Shown here piece by piece: positions 10,896-23,244 of a DNA stretch of 64,000 nucleotides (positions are counted from its first letter, which is position 1; each line of letters begins with the position of its first letter). Where the stretch lies: assembly GCA_033557835.1 (NCBI GenBank), contig JAWQRO010000010.1:1-64000 (forward strand), written 5' to 3'. The stretch is from Helochares maculicollis. Lineage: Eukaryota; Arthropoda; Insecta; Coleoptera; Hydrophilidae. The position numbers and the translations under genes are program-made. Below the pieces are notes generated by a model. The model searched no databases. It was given only the letters and a program-made list of their open reading frames with translations, and was not told where the DNA came from.

Positions 10896-11296
10896 AGCTG
10901 ACTTTATTTTCTCTCAAGTAATGCCGAGATCACATATTTATGATATAACTAAAAGAAAAAACAATACAGAAACTTATTAAATATGTGAATAGATAATGCT
11001 GATTAGATAGTCATGTGCATGAGTGTGGAGTGCAAAAATGATCACGAAACTTTCTAGTTACACTAAAGTTACTTCATAAAAGTTGAAATCGAACAAAAGT
11101 TTCATATTAAATAACATTCTGTGAGCAAGTGCTTAATTACTTCATTTTCAACTAAAACTACCTTTCGTATATAAATGCTTCCTTTCCTTATTATGTTCTA
11201 TGCTATATAGATAGACTGTATTTGATGCTTTCAAATTACGTATGTTATTTGTAATATAACAGCTAGCCTTTGTTTTAATTTACAACATTTGCTATA

Positions 11297-11616
11297 ATGA
11301 AACATTTAATTTTACGACAATGGAACTTCTTCTTGGACCAATTCGAAAAAAGCACCTACATGCACGGCTTTAAAAAAATTAATAAGTTTAGATCAAATAA
11401 ATGGAGAGTGTCATTTTATATAGCGTTTTTCACCTTAGTGACTTTTTGTGCATATTTGATATCCAAACAAGTGAATATGTACCAAACAAATATAACTCAC
11501 GTTTCTGGATACAGTGGTATTGGGTATCCTATATGGTTAGATCCGTTCCCTGCTGTTACTATATGCAATGCGAATATAGCTATGAAGAACCAGATTAAGA
11601 GGAGCGATAAACTCTT
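11297..11616 (+). pseudogene. ppk: DEG/ENaC pickpocket-like copy C, first exon only
   Basis: An intact first exon of a third ppk copy, 106 codons plus 2 nt. It has the HG gating motif (23-24), TM1 at about 36-56, YQTNITHVS after TM1 and FPAVTIC (84-90). It ends at a good donor (CTCTT/GTAAGT) with the same phase (2) and position as intron 1 of copy A. I could not find the cysteine-rich loop or TM2 exons downstream. The next 3 kb is mariner and RTE debris. The copy is therefore probably truncated, although a gene with very long introns or exons I missed cannot be excluded. The TATATAAA-like string at about 11169 could be its old promoter. Confidence 0.6.
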
Positions 11617-12109
11617 GTAAGTATTACATTGATGCAATCTGTAATTTATGATTCAAGGTTGTCGTATACAACCTGAATGCAATTGTAGATTTTGCATGTT
11701 AACTTTAAACCTTTCGAACTGATCATGCCGGACTACGTTGTACACAAGTACTAAGTTTTGACCCTAAAGCTAATCATATATATGCTGAAACACTGGTTTA
11801 GACCAAGTTATTAACATGAATGTTGGATATCCATCAATTATTTTAAAGAAATTATCGAGAACTCTCTATGTAACTTTTCAATTTATAAAGAAGATAATAT
11901 TCTTTCATGCATTTACTTTGTGTTAATTAAGTACTTGCGTTCAAATATAATAGTCTTTATTTTTTGATAACTTAACTGTCAGTGAGTTTGTAAGCATTAC
12001 TTTGTGAGATGTAAGTATAAAACGTGATGCTCAAGGAAATGCCGTTAGAGATGGGTACATTCGCGGACGTATGCATAGTACTAGTTTATTCATAAATTTT
12101 TAGGAGCGA
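11617..12109. other. sequence after ppk copy C exon 1, no feature seen
   Basis: AT-rich and without recognisable exons. It was searched by eye for the CCSF and TLADxPCL blocks expected of the next ppk exons, without success. Confidence 0.4.
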
Positions 12110-12640
12110 TAAGAAAGGGCGTTGGTACTGTCCTAAAATGATTTTTGTATGTTGGTATACTCTTTATGAACGTATGCGAAGTTTAATTTCAATCTGTTAA
12201 TTCATTCTTTATTTACAAATGAAAAACGTGTGTAGGGACACTGCTTTCAATTAGTACAGTAGAAAGATGGGATGTTGCATTTAAACGTGGTCGTGGAAGC
12301 CTTGAACTCGATCCAGGTCATGGACGTCCAAAATCAGCACCCACTCCAGAAATCGTAGAAAAAATACAGGATATCATTTTGGAAACCCGTCGAATGACAA
12401 AAGAGAAAGGCTAACTTGTAAAACAATAAATTATGAATATTATTGTAACCTATTAAGCCAGCCGAAAGTAAAAACTCGCGGAAAAAGAGCCGGTTTACAG
12501 AAGAAAAAGTCATTTTTCATCACGACAATGCACCATATTTAGTAGTGACTTCTATCTCTTTCCACACCTAAATTATTATTATTATAGTGTATTTCAAACA
12601 ATAAAATTGGTTTTTATCGAACCGTAAAACTAATTGGACA
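12110..12640 (+). mobile_element. mariner remnant with internal deletion
   Basis: A mariner-like 5' flank (around 12110-12230, with TTGGTATACTCTTT) is followed by the reading STVERWDVAFKRGRGSLEL and a GHGRPKSAPTPEIVEKIQD stretch, then ILETRRMTKEKG and a stop. That is the N-terminal helix-turn-helix linker of a mariner transposase. From about 12420 the sequence jumps to a decayed C-terminal part (EPVYRRKSHF). The middle of the transposase is therefore missing. Confidence 0.65.
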
Positions 12641-13320
12641 AGCTAGTACAGTTTGTCATTCAGTATAGCCTCCCTGAACATCGATACACTTCTTGCAACG
12701 AGACTCTAATTTATGAAGTCCATCTCTAAAGTGAGAATTTGGAAGGGCTACAAATACGCTTTCACATCTGTTATGACCTCATCATTTGATGAAAAACAAT
12801 TCATTGATTTCATGGACTTCAACCATTGTTTTTTTGATACAGTGCTTTGTTTTGATAAAAAAGGATATTTTTCTTCTGTATACCAGGTATTGTTTCACGA
12901 ATGTTTGCCTCTAGCTGGTCTAAAAGGTAATAATAATATCTAGAATTTATTGTATTATCAGTTTGGTGGTAACCCACAAATAAAATTCATTTGCATCGCA
13001 AATATTGATACTAACACCTTCTATGCTGATTTCTTGACACGAACTCGATTCGAAGGCAAAAAAACAGGTTTACAACACTCTTTAACCTCTTGTTTTGATT
13101 CATAATTATGGTGATACACCCAAGTCTCATCCACAGTGATAAATCGCCGTCCAAAATCCACTTTATCCTTTTGAAAACGCTCTAAATGCTGCTGATAAAG
13201 TTGCATTTGAATGTGTTTTTGTTCCATAGTTAGCGAATGCCCAATACTTCAGTCAAAGTATTCTTTACACTGCCCAATGAGATGCCTACAGTAGGGATTC
13301 TACTTGATCTCGTTTTTTAG
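12641..13320 (-). mobile_element. mariner transposase remnant
   Basis: The minus strand reads VGISLGSVKNTLTEVLGI, then LTMEQKHIQMQLYQQHLERF, then RRFITVDETWVYHHNYESK with the first catalytic aspartate block intact. Next come RVRVKKSA, a decayed centre and the C-terminal end (PFQILTLEMDFIN, then SVSMFREAILND). It is the longest mariner reading in the window and is still interrupted by several stops and shifts. Confidence 0.75.
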
Positions 13321-13560
13321 GTCTGGAAACAGAAGTCGCTAAGCAGCAAATCTGGTGAAAACGGTGGAAGCTCGAACAATTCGAATTTTAATTCATTGAT
13401 TTCAATCATTGTCAAAGTGCCCTTCTGACAGGGTGCATTGTCCTGGTGAAAAAGGATTGGTTACTTCTGCAAACCGGATGTATTTTAACGAATTTTGTCC
13501 TTTATAGACAGATTGAAACGAAACATCACATACGTCCATATTAAGAGGGTACCACTATAA
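13321..13560 (-). mobile_element. mariner C-terminal fragment abutting the neighbouring copy
   Basis: The minus strand gives a second catalytic region: QDNAPC-like, then SEGHFDNDRNQ-like text and FPDLKK. It runs straight into the N-terminal half of the copy at 12641-13320. Normal order within one element would have this piece at the end, so the two are separate fragments fused head to tail. Confidence 0.55.
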
Positions 13561-13639
13561 AAAAATTATTATTACTATATTCCCATTTAGAAACAATGTT
13601 ATTAGAGGTATCAATTTTAAGAAGTTTTAGATTATTAAT

Positions 13640-14690
13640 GGTAGACTTTTTATCTAGTTATGTATGTTTCTCTTAGAATTTACCACGTGTTACGATTAGT
13701 TGCTACTCTGAACCAAGTTGTTCCTGCAATATTTTTAACGTCCTGAACCCATTTGTCATTGAGGCGTTTCGTTGGCCGTTTTGCGTCTCTGGGATACCAT
13801 AAAATTAGTCTTGTGGTCCATCTGTTATCGGTCTATTTTCCGATGTACCTAGCTTATTGCCATTTATATACTTAATTTATTTAGTTTCACAGCCATATAT
13901 TAAAATAGTCTAGATGCATTGATCGAAGGATTTGCTTTTCAGATTAAGAGACATTCTGGGCTTAAAATATAGTGTAATTCCTTCCAAACTCTCCAATCTT
14001 CTATTTATTTCTGGAAATAGTGATGCTGAAACGTGGACAGCTTGGCTTAAGTAAACAAATTTGTCAACTTTCACTTTTGTCATTGAATGGTTATTTGTAG
14101 GCCTACTTTATAACTAGCAGGATATAATTTGTCAAATAGATTTTGTAAATCGTCTGAACTATTCGCTTTAAAAACTATGTGATCTGCAAACCGAAGTTTG
14201 TTAAGTATTTCACCATTAATATTTAGTCCCTTATTTTACCAAATTAACTAACTGAAGACGTATTCCAATATAGCTATGAATAGTTTAGGAGAGATCGAGC
14301 CTCCCTGACGTACACCTTTTGTTGTTGAGAACTCTCTAGTTAATTTATGAAGTTTTACTTCCGCTTTTTTTCCTCATATATATTATTGAGGATTTCAAGT
14401 AAGGCCTTTTCTATGCCTTGCATTGTTATGGTTTCCATTATTGCCACAGGAAGGATTGACTCAAACGCCCTTTCGAAGTCAATGAAGGCCATTGACAATG
14501 GTAAAGTATGTTCTTTCGTTCTGCTGATCACTTCTCTTACAGTTTAGATGTGATTCATAGTACTGAACGTACTTCGGCATTCCGCCTGTTCTTTTGTCGC
14601 CATAAAATCTAGAATGTGTTAGTGGTTTAGGGTGATGTTTGTAAACACTTTATATACCACCGGCAGCAAGCTTATTGATCGGTAATTTCT
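13640..14690 (-). mobile_element. RTE-type non-LTR retrotransposon, reverse transcriptase remnant
   Basis: Minus-strand reading from about 14690 down: NYRSISLLPVVYKVFT, EQAECRSTFSTMNHI, SMAFIDFERAFESI, KGVRQGGSISPKLF, then LNKLRFADHIVFKANSSDDL (the FADD box changed to FADH), and finally KRPTKRLNDKWVQDV near 13760. These are the RT blocks and C-terminal tail of RTE-like LINEs. Frameshifts and stops break the frame. The 5' end of the element meets the TA microsatellite. Confidence 0.72.
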
Positions 14691-14691
14691 G

Positions 14692-14696
<5 letters not shown>

Positions 14697-14752
<56 letters not shown>
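14697..14752. repeat. (TA)n microsatellite
   Basis: About 28 uninterrupted TA units, directly next to the truncated 5' side of the RTE remnant. Confidence 0.97.
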
Positions 14753-14753
<1 letters not shown>

Positions 14754-17700
14754 CCATACAGCCTTGAGAAAGATGTGTCAAAATTATTCCTCAATTATGA
14801 GCGTATATATTCCATAACAATTGTAATTATTCGATAGTTTCTTGAAATCATTTTGCATCGCATAAAATCAATCTGCTTTCTGGTTTCACACTTCTTGTAC
14901 CGAAAGACGAACTGACTTCATGCAGTACAGGTAATTAATAGAAATAAAATCTTTTTATAACCAAGAACACTCGCTAAATATTGATTCCATAACATAATCG
15001 AGTCGGATCGTGGCAAGGTTTAGCTGAACAAGCGTCATAATTAAATTGTTGAAAAAGTTATTTTAAAGCACTCTAATCGAATATGTTACGAAAACGTTAT
15101 TTTTACTGCTTGTATTGGTGGCCGTATAGACTTGCACGTGCTGAAAATTTTAATGAAAATAAATATGCAAACTTGTTAAATCGTCAGTAGTGAATCTGGA
15201 ATTTTAGCTAAACAAATTCCGATATTGAATTGTTTTGAAAAAAGAAAACTTCTAAATTATTTTATGTAAATCTGTAAAGAAGTGTACATTATTTATCAAT
15301 TAAGTATTCGTTAAAAGAACGACGTGTAATTCAAAAAGCAAAAACCACAATCTAACAAATCCATCTTAATGTTAGACATTAAGTAAGAAGAGAAACTCGA
15401 CCCAAATTAAATAACTTCAATTCAAAGTTAATATTACATATCTTAGAACGAGACAATTCTATTCTAATTTTCATATCAATTTAGGATACACTTCAAAAGT
15501 CTTTTCAAATACAAAATTAAAAGTGTGAACCATGTTACAATTTAACAACTTTAATTTCTCGATTAGTTTGCTATAAAAAAAAACTGAAAGCTGTTAAGGT
15601 TAACCGGTACTTCTGGTGGCTTGACTTATCCACTTGATACGGATGAACCATTTTGCTGCAACAAGCGCATGCAGATTTCATCACTCCAAATCAAATGATT
15701 TGAGCACTATCGAAAATACATAATGGGAAGTGGCGTGTCAAAAAATGGTCAAAATTGATTCAGGATCGCAAAAGACATGATTATTCATCACTATCTCGTG
15801 GTCTAATTTTTTATGATCGCTATATATGTCCTATAATTCGCATAGTTTATGAACATGTAAAAATTTATTCTTGCCAAGAGCAGAAAAAGCAAGATAAAAG
15901 AAGACTTATCCAGAAATTTAATGATAACAACCTGAAATTATGTTAGTTGAGTGCGCAGTGTTTTGGTGGCGCAGCTGCAAAAATAATAACAATTGGTAAC
16001 GTACAAAATTACTGGCGTTTGATGACGTTAGGTTATTTACGATTTTTTGATAACGAAACTCGTCAAGGAAATATAACAGTACACGCATGATTATTAAACA
16101 GCTCGTTATAGCTAACGCTACGTTAAAATTCATTAAACGGTTTATCAGAAAAATACAAAGTTTTTGTGATAGCCCGTGAGCGCTTTTGATATCGGCTCGA
16201 CGATTGCCATTAGCTGTAAGTATCACCTTCTAAAAATACCACTAAATGGTGAATTGCGAATTGAATATTAACCACCTTAAGTGCTCAATAAACTTTGAAA
16301 ACGGAGTTTCTCGCGTGACCTAAAATATTAAAATCAGCTTAACGAAGCCCAGGTTAGATTGCCTATTTTTATCAACACTTATTTGAATATCATGTTTCGT
16401 GTCTTTAATGTTGTTTTTGTGAAAACCTCTGACGACAGTAACGCTTTGTCCTTTCGATTACCTTAAATGTATAGGAAGAACGCGAACCACAAAGACCGAT
16501 TTTATGTTAAAAATAAAATCCGCTAAGCTTGTGCTAAACATCCGTTGGAATATTCCGCGAATATTAATAGTTAATATTATTCGAGCATCTCATTATAAAT
16601 TGATAGTTTATAAACAAAGCCCAGCTGTAATTTATTGTTTAGTTTTACGCGCGTTTGACATTGAAAACCAGTAACAAACGCGTTGTATACAGATATGGTA
16701 TCATTCACACCTTGTAAGATTACAAAGACAATGGCAAAGCTGTACGTAATAAGGAAACACGTGTCAAGCGAATCAGTTGCTTGGTATGATTTGTAGCAGT
16801 AAAGGTATTTACAAAACGATTTGGACAATTATCGGTAATGATTCTTCTGCAAATTGGTGATTCCGAAATTTTGGCGCACCATACTTAATTTGGGTAGGCT
16901 ATTTTGATTCTGAAACTTGGAGGAAACATTGTGCAATGGGATAAAAGGAAATAGGATATTTTTGGGTTAGTGTTTATTTTTAAAATGTTGCTGCAACTAC
17001 CGGTCAAATCTTTTGGTCGGTTGGCTGGTTCTCTTTGCTAAAGAATGATTCTTGTGAAATCCCGATCCGAGTCATTTCAGTTTGGGCAGACATTGTATTT
17101 AGTAGAGGCGCAAATAGGAAGAGGATTTCGGTATTTGTATGCGTTTTACGTGTAAAAATTGCAATTACTATTTTAAAAACAGGAACCGCTTTATGTGCTG
17201 GAAATTTTCTATTCAGAGTTAAAGAATGTTTATTATTATCGAACTGAAATTGATATCTCAGTCATGTAGTCGTCTATATCGGCTAACAGTAATGTAAAAT
17301 AAAATTTTGATTTACTATATCCTGTAAACTTGGCAATTACCAAAAAAATAACAAACAGCCCTCACACCACGATTTCATATCCGTCGTGTATTAGTGCTGG
17401 CTTTCACATACCGTTGAACAGTAAATTCCATCGTTACATTCATTAATTTATTGTGTATAATTTGTATTATATTTGTACGCAGAACGGTTAGTATTTTTGT
17501 GTCTATTTTTAGCATTGCAAATTTAACTGTTGATACTTCTAAAGAGTTCCAGTCTTTTGATTAAAATCTAGTTTGGGTGTTGAAGAGAGGTATCAGATAT
17601 ATATTCGTCCCTGCAATAGTTTATAAGCGCTATTTTATTTGATCAAGCTTCTATTAAATAAAATTTATTTATTTGGCGGCATAATAAGTAATACAATTAT

Positions 17701-19615
17701 TTTACATAGACACAGTTGCTTGACTCTGTATTGAGCAGAAAACTAAAATGGTGTTTAAGAAAAATCACCCTGATTATAATACGACCCTCTATACTGAAAA
17801 ATGAATTGGTGAAAGAACGAACACACCTATACCTATGGAAATTTACAGCATTCACTACCTACAATAATTGTAATTATTTAAATTACTATGTTTTAACTAT
17901 AAATTGGCTGCATGCTGCTGTCTGTGATTAAATCTAATAAAATTGAGTATATAGGTACCTATGAACTGTGCATTTATACAAGCAACTAGGTATAAAGTTA
18001 ACGTTTCGTATTACAAGGATGAAATATGGTTTATTTCTTTACAATTGGCTCGTCAGTGGATAACATTGGCAATACAGAAATAAAAACGTAATAAATTAAC
18101 TGAAATTAAAGATACTACGAGATTTACGCAGTATTGCAACTATCAATAAAACACTAGAAGTAGAAATACTTTAGGTTATTTTTAAATCCAAGAAGTATTT
18201 ATAAAACACCCCAAGGATTTATACAAGACTACAAAATTCAAAATTTGTATTCAAGGGCATTTTTGCGATTGTAGAACAGGGCAGCAGCTCGAATCGTTTG
18301 AACCATCGATCAATGCATTGTGTGTGGGCAGACCTTTTTAAACGCTTAGAAGCTGACAAATCATTTCAATTTTGACTCTATAGCTGCCTACTTTCGTCTG
18401 CGAATTAACGTTGACCTTGATAATGAATAATTGGAAGACACAAAACTGTGGCATTTGAATTTATAGCCTGCTTTTTATTATGGGCAGAAGCTGTGTGGAA
18501 TTTTGAATGTCAAGGCTGTTGATGTTTTCGTTTTATATAATAGTTTTTTCCGTCTTCCTAAACTGCACAAATATCTGCAAATGACAATTTTACACATCGA
18601 AATTTTATTGCGTTCCAACGATCCTCGTTCATCATCGAAATGATAATATTATTTAAAATGACGCATTAAGGAAGTAGCGAAAATGAGATAAATCTATTCG
18701 ATACATATGTTACAATGATTTTATATGCTAGTGTAAATTTTATTAAAACAATATTTATATAGATTATAGAGCACCTTGTGTAAATAAGTCTATGCACAAT
18801 TTCTTGTTATTCATAAAAATATTCTATTCATTAAGAAAGTATTTTATACCGAGACAATTTTGCTGATCATCTGTATAAATCTATTTCATTTATTTGAAAA
18901 TAGAATCGATACTGATAAGTCAATGCTTTATAAACATTCGTGATCCAATAATGTATTCTTGGTTGTTCATTTCAAGTGAGAAATATTACTTGTGGGAATC
19001 AATAATATTATAATAGGTTCTGTATTTATAGAATAACAACAATTACGAGCAGTTAAGTCATTTAAAGAGTAGTTTTTACTGCAAAATTGCAGTCGTCATA
19101 TATGTACGATTTAAATTCCGATAATTGTAAGTGAATCTGAGGTTGGAAACTTGTAGAAAAATTAGTTTCAACGTCGGCCTGCAATATCATCTACTTTAGC
19201 TCTACTAGCAGATCATTACTTTTATATCAATATTTAGCTACTCGACTTTATTTCCTCATAAATTATTAACATTGTCTTTTTAGCTACCTACCCGATAATA
19301 TTGCCTTATAACTAATGCCCCACATTCCACTTCATTTGAATACACATTTAAAACTGGATAATTACTCAAAATTTTCCATAAATGTAAAACATGAGAAACT
19401 ACTTACAGATGTAGCACAAGACTGGGCATTATATTAATATTTCAAATTGAACCTTACATATATTTATTAAACTGTGTACTAAATAGACTGGAAATCCTTC
19501 GGACACATACTGTTTTTTTTTTAATTTTAAACTGAAGTGCTGATATGACGAAAACATGTAGTTCACTGTTTCCTGATTTTTAAAATTTAGTAGTCGCAGT
19601 TGTGCCCTATAGGTC
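14753..19615. other. gene-poor AT-rich stretch
   Basis: No exon with plausible splice sites and no conserved reading was found on either strand. A fragment at about 15583-15625 resembles part of the repeat at 45.3 kb (see the repeat entries). Confidence 0.4.
15583..15625 (+). repeat. partial copy of the ACTTCCGGT repeat family
   Basis: The order AAACTG, AAGGTTAACCGGTACTTCTGGTGGC matches AAACTGTGTAGGTAAACGGGTACTTCCGGTGGT at 45314-45346 with a few changes. Confidence 0.4.
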
Positions 19616-19619
19616 TTAA

Positions 19620-20085
19620 TCGTGGAAAATCTCCTGTTGTCAAATATGTAAAATAACGCATTTAATAGGAGAATGTTTCTTGACAACAAAAACTTGGCTG
19701 CTATTCTAAATAGCAGAATGTTTCTTGATTTTAGAATAGAAGTAGACACTTTTTATACCAGAATATATGAAATCTCAGCAGAGGGTTGTAAAAACGGAAT
19801 GTTTCTGGATGTTAGAATCTAAGTTGACGCTCTTAATTCTCCAGCGAACAGAGCTGTTTTTGGATTATAAAAGCATAGTTGACTGCTAATTTAATAGTAA
19901 CATTTTTTAGAGGCTTAGCTGACGCTTGTAATAGCGAACTGTTTTTGGATATTAAAAGCCAAAGCTGTCGCTCTTAATTAACGGAATGTTTCTGAGCGTA
20001 TAAAATTAAATAGCGGAGTGTCTCTGGGCTTGAAACGCTTAATTGACGCTTTTAATTAGGGGAATGTTTCTTAGCGAATTTAAAA
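19620..20085. repeat. degenerate tandem repeat with 40-70 base period
   Basis: A recurring block reads roughly GGAATGTTTCT, GGNTNTTAGAAT, AAGTTGACGCT, CTTAATT. GACGCT or a variant falls near 19825, 19881, 19921, 19976 and 20045. GAATGTTTCT or a variant falls near 19672, 19715, 19798, 19985 and 20062. Units have diverged and differ in length, so this is an old minisatellite or satellite fragment. Confidence 0.65.
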
Positions 20086-22495
20086 TTTTTATTTTAAACC
20101 CGTGCGATATTTCCTATTAATTTCCTATTATATTTGAAATTGCCATTTCAAATACTGAAATACGTTGTAAGCCAAAATTGATAAGTCTGCAGAAAGTTGG
20201 TGTAGTTTTAAACACCTAGACATGCCAAAATGAAATTTCAGCTCGATTCTATGCCTAATACTAACGGTTAACGCATTTTAGAACAATTGCCGGATATTCG
20301 ACCAGCGAAAATCAAGAACAAGATTTTACCGTTAGCAGTGGAAAATGAAATTCCCTTAAGCTATCTATAAAACATTCATAAATTTTAAATTTACATCGAT
20401 GGGCATTTCAAATTTGATTTTTATGTTCGTATTCAAATTCTTGGCTTGGATGTAAATAGTCCTAAAAATGAACACATAATTATTGTGACTATTATTCACA
20501 TTCGCCTGTGCAGAGGCGCTCTGTGGTACAAATTGCGAAAGTTATGTTGCCACATGTCCCAGATTTGCAAACGAAACTGGGTTACTCCACATGCACTACT
20601 ATTTATGCGCTTTATGAGAATAATAGCACACGCCATGCATTGTACGTATGCGTTCTTTGGGCGCATATATAAATTGCATTACCAGAGATAGGGCATTATT
20701 TTATAGCAAATCTCTCCACACGTGATTTAAAATGTCGTTTGTGTTTAACCGCACACGTGCAAAGTTTATTGGTTTATTACAAGGTCTTTTTGTTTATTTT
20801 AAATGTATGTGTCGTCATCATCAACACGCCGAATTCTTAAGCTAACTTCCTTGTTTAAAAAAACGTATTAATTTCTTCGGTACAATTTACATCCGCTTAA
20901 TTCTTTTTTGACATTTGTGAAGTTGAGATATTGAAACATTTTTATCCTAAATGTTGTAACTGGTTAATTAACAAAATAGATAATTGCTCTATTGCGCAAT
21001 TCACATGAGTTTTGTGTAACAGAGCGATTTGTGCAGACAAATTGACAATTATCTCTTAAGTTACTAGATTCAGCATACGAGAGATTTGACCTACTAAGTA
21101 GTATTATGCGAAACCCTACTAAACAATGGTTGTTCTGACCAGTGATACAGAATAATGATCACGTAACAGCTAAGATAGTATTAATTTGGCTTATATTATT
21201 GAATTGTTAACTTTTATATAAGGAAGTGACACGAGGCAATGCGCAGCTTTTAAATAATCCTATTTACTTTACTGAAACTAAAATGCAACTTTCACATACC
21301 ATTCTATCATGTCCAAAAGGTAGTTCGTCCTCGATGTGTTTATGATTAAATGTAAGGAAATTTGCTAGGATATTCTGATAACTGAGAACCGTGGTGTTAT
21401 CGGATTTTCCAATGGTACAGTTTAAAGCATCGTTAAGATAAATAATTTAACAATCGTACCTGAGAGTAGTAGGAACTGCCTTTGGGCTTTGATCTAAGTC
21501 AAGAGAAAATCGCATTAAATTCCACTATGTAGTACAGGATAGACTACGCTCAAGAAACTGGAGTGAGCAACAAATATAGGGAGCCTGATTTTGCCGGACT
21601 AAGCATTTTACCTCTTTCATTAGAAATTAGGATAACCTTTTGCTCTAAGGATGAGAAATTAAACCCGAACATTGATGAATAAATTTGCCTGGCTAAACCT
21701 TAACTTCAGAAAAATGAAAAAAATGAAGTAATAGAGTTTTGTAAGGGTTTGAAATATTTTTCTGAAAGCTATCATAAGCCCCCAACTCGGTAGAAACGAT
21801 AGAAAATACACGGACAAACAAAGGAAAATGATTGTAGAATTGGGAAATAGAGAATTCCGGCAAAGAAAAATTTGTAAATAGCAGACGAGATAATACAACT
21901 TATCTAGAGTACACTGAGACACAAAGAATAAAGACCATACAAACAATTAAACAGAAGAATCGACGTCAAAATTAAACTGGTAAAAAATGGCCACAAAAAT
22001 GCAGACTAGTGCAATCACTGCAGATTGACCACAAAGATAGACTACTACTACTAAAATGATCGGGAAATCAGAAATTTATGTTGGAGAGAGAGGGCCTGAT
22101 TGGGGATGATAGATATTAACATGACTGAATTAGTACCGAAACGTTTTTCATATTAACAGAAGCTACTAAGACAATCAATTGCAATGTAGCGCTAACAAAA
22201 GATTTATTTACTGTGGGACACTTAGTGAAGAATCGGTAAATTCTCTGACACATTGATCTTTTTACAGAGATCAAAGACATACAAATCGGAGTAACATTGT
22301 AATTAGGCTTATCAGTCATAAAGCGAAAATCTTTTACGAATCAAATTTAATCCCATTAAAACAAAATGAGAGGAATATTTCAGCTGACATCAAGATGGGT
22401 GTAAGAAAGGTGTAAGTGCCAAAGAAACATTTTTCTCTCTGATTTGAATAGCAAAGAGAGATCTTGAGGCCCATATCCATATTTATGGCCTTTGA
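20086..22495. other. gene-poor stretch
   Basis: No convincing gene. The purine-rich plus strand at 21650-22060 may be part of an old LINE, but no conserved block could be read. Confidence 0.35.
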
Positions 22496-22499
22496 ATGA

Positions 22500-23240
22500 T
22501 AACAAAATAGCCTTTGAGTGCATACAACCTATTAAATTAATTAAAGTACTTGTTGTCAGAGATACAAAATTATCACTATCAACATCGGATGATTTATGAT
22601 CGCATAATGACTATGTTCATATTTTTTCAATAGGTACTAAATACAGAGATATAGAAAGAAAGAGTGTTCTTTTCTATTTTTTATCGTATATGCAGCACAA
22701 CTTTTCATTACAGAAATAAAGACGCAAAAATCAATGCTTTAATAGTACTTTACAATATACGATACAGTATGGCAACGATATGGTAGCTTCAGATATTGAC
22801 GTTGACATATATATTAAGGAGAACATGGGGCTTGCAATGCAAATCTGGGAAGGCAATACCGATAAAAACAAAAACTTAAAAGAAATTAGATACAGAATTG
22901 ACAATGCAAAAACTGGTCCCATAAATATGGAAACAGTCCTCTGTAATATGAAACTTTCAACATATATTCGTTGAAAACACATAAATGCTGAAAGGTATCA
23001 TATATTCTTATACCGATGCGAACCATGGCTCTTTAAAAAGGAAGACGGCTCTGGAAATGTAAATGTAAGGAAAAGAAAAGTAGGTCGACAACGGAGCATT
23101 AACAGGATGAAATTCTGTTAGAAACTTAAATTATGTTAAAAACATTAAAATAAACTGGTAACAAAGGCCTGAAATGTTATGGCCGCTAGGAGAAATCAAA
23201 AAGTCGCCTAGAGCTATTTATCGGCGGTATTCATTACTCA
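22500..23240 (+). mobile_element. non-LTR retrotransposon C-terminal RT remnant
   Basis: The plus strand reads KVLVVRDTKLSLSTSDD at about 22545. At 22790-22975 it reads DIDVDIYIKENMGLAMQIW, then NKNLKEIRYRI and VLCNMKLSTYIR. After a stop comes RYHIFLYRCEPWLFKKEDG. This is the order seen after the RT domain in many LINEs (D-E-I..RI..AR..F, then LCN..L....R, then YGCE.WTL.K). Stops and shifts make it non-functional. Confidence 0.55.
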
Positions 23241-23244
23241 TATA

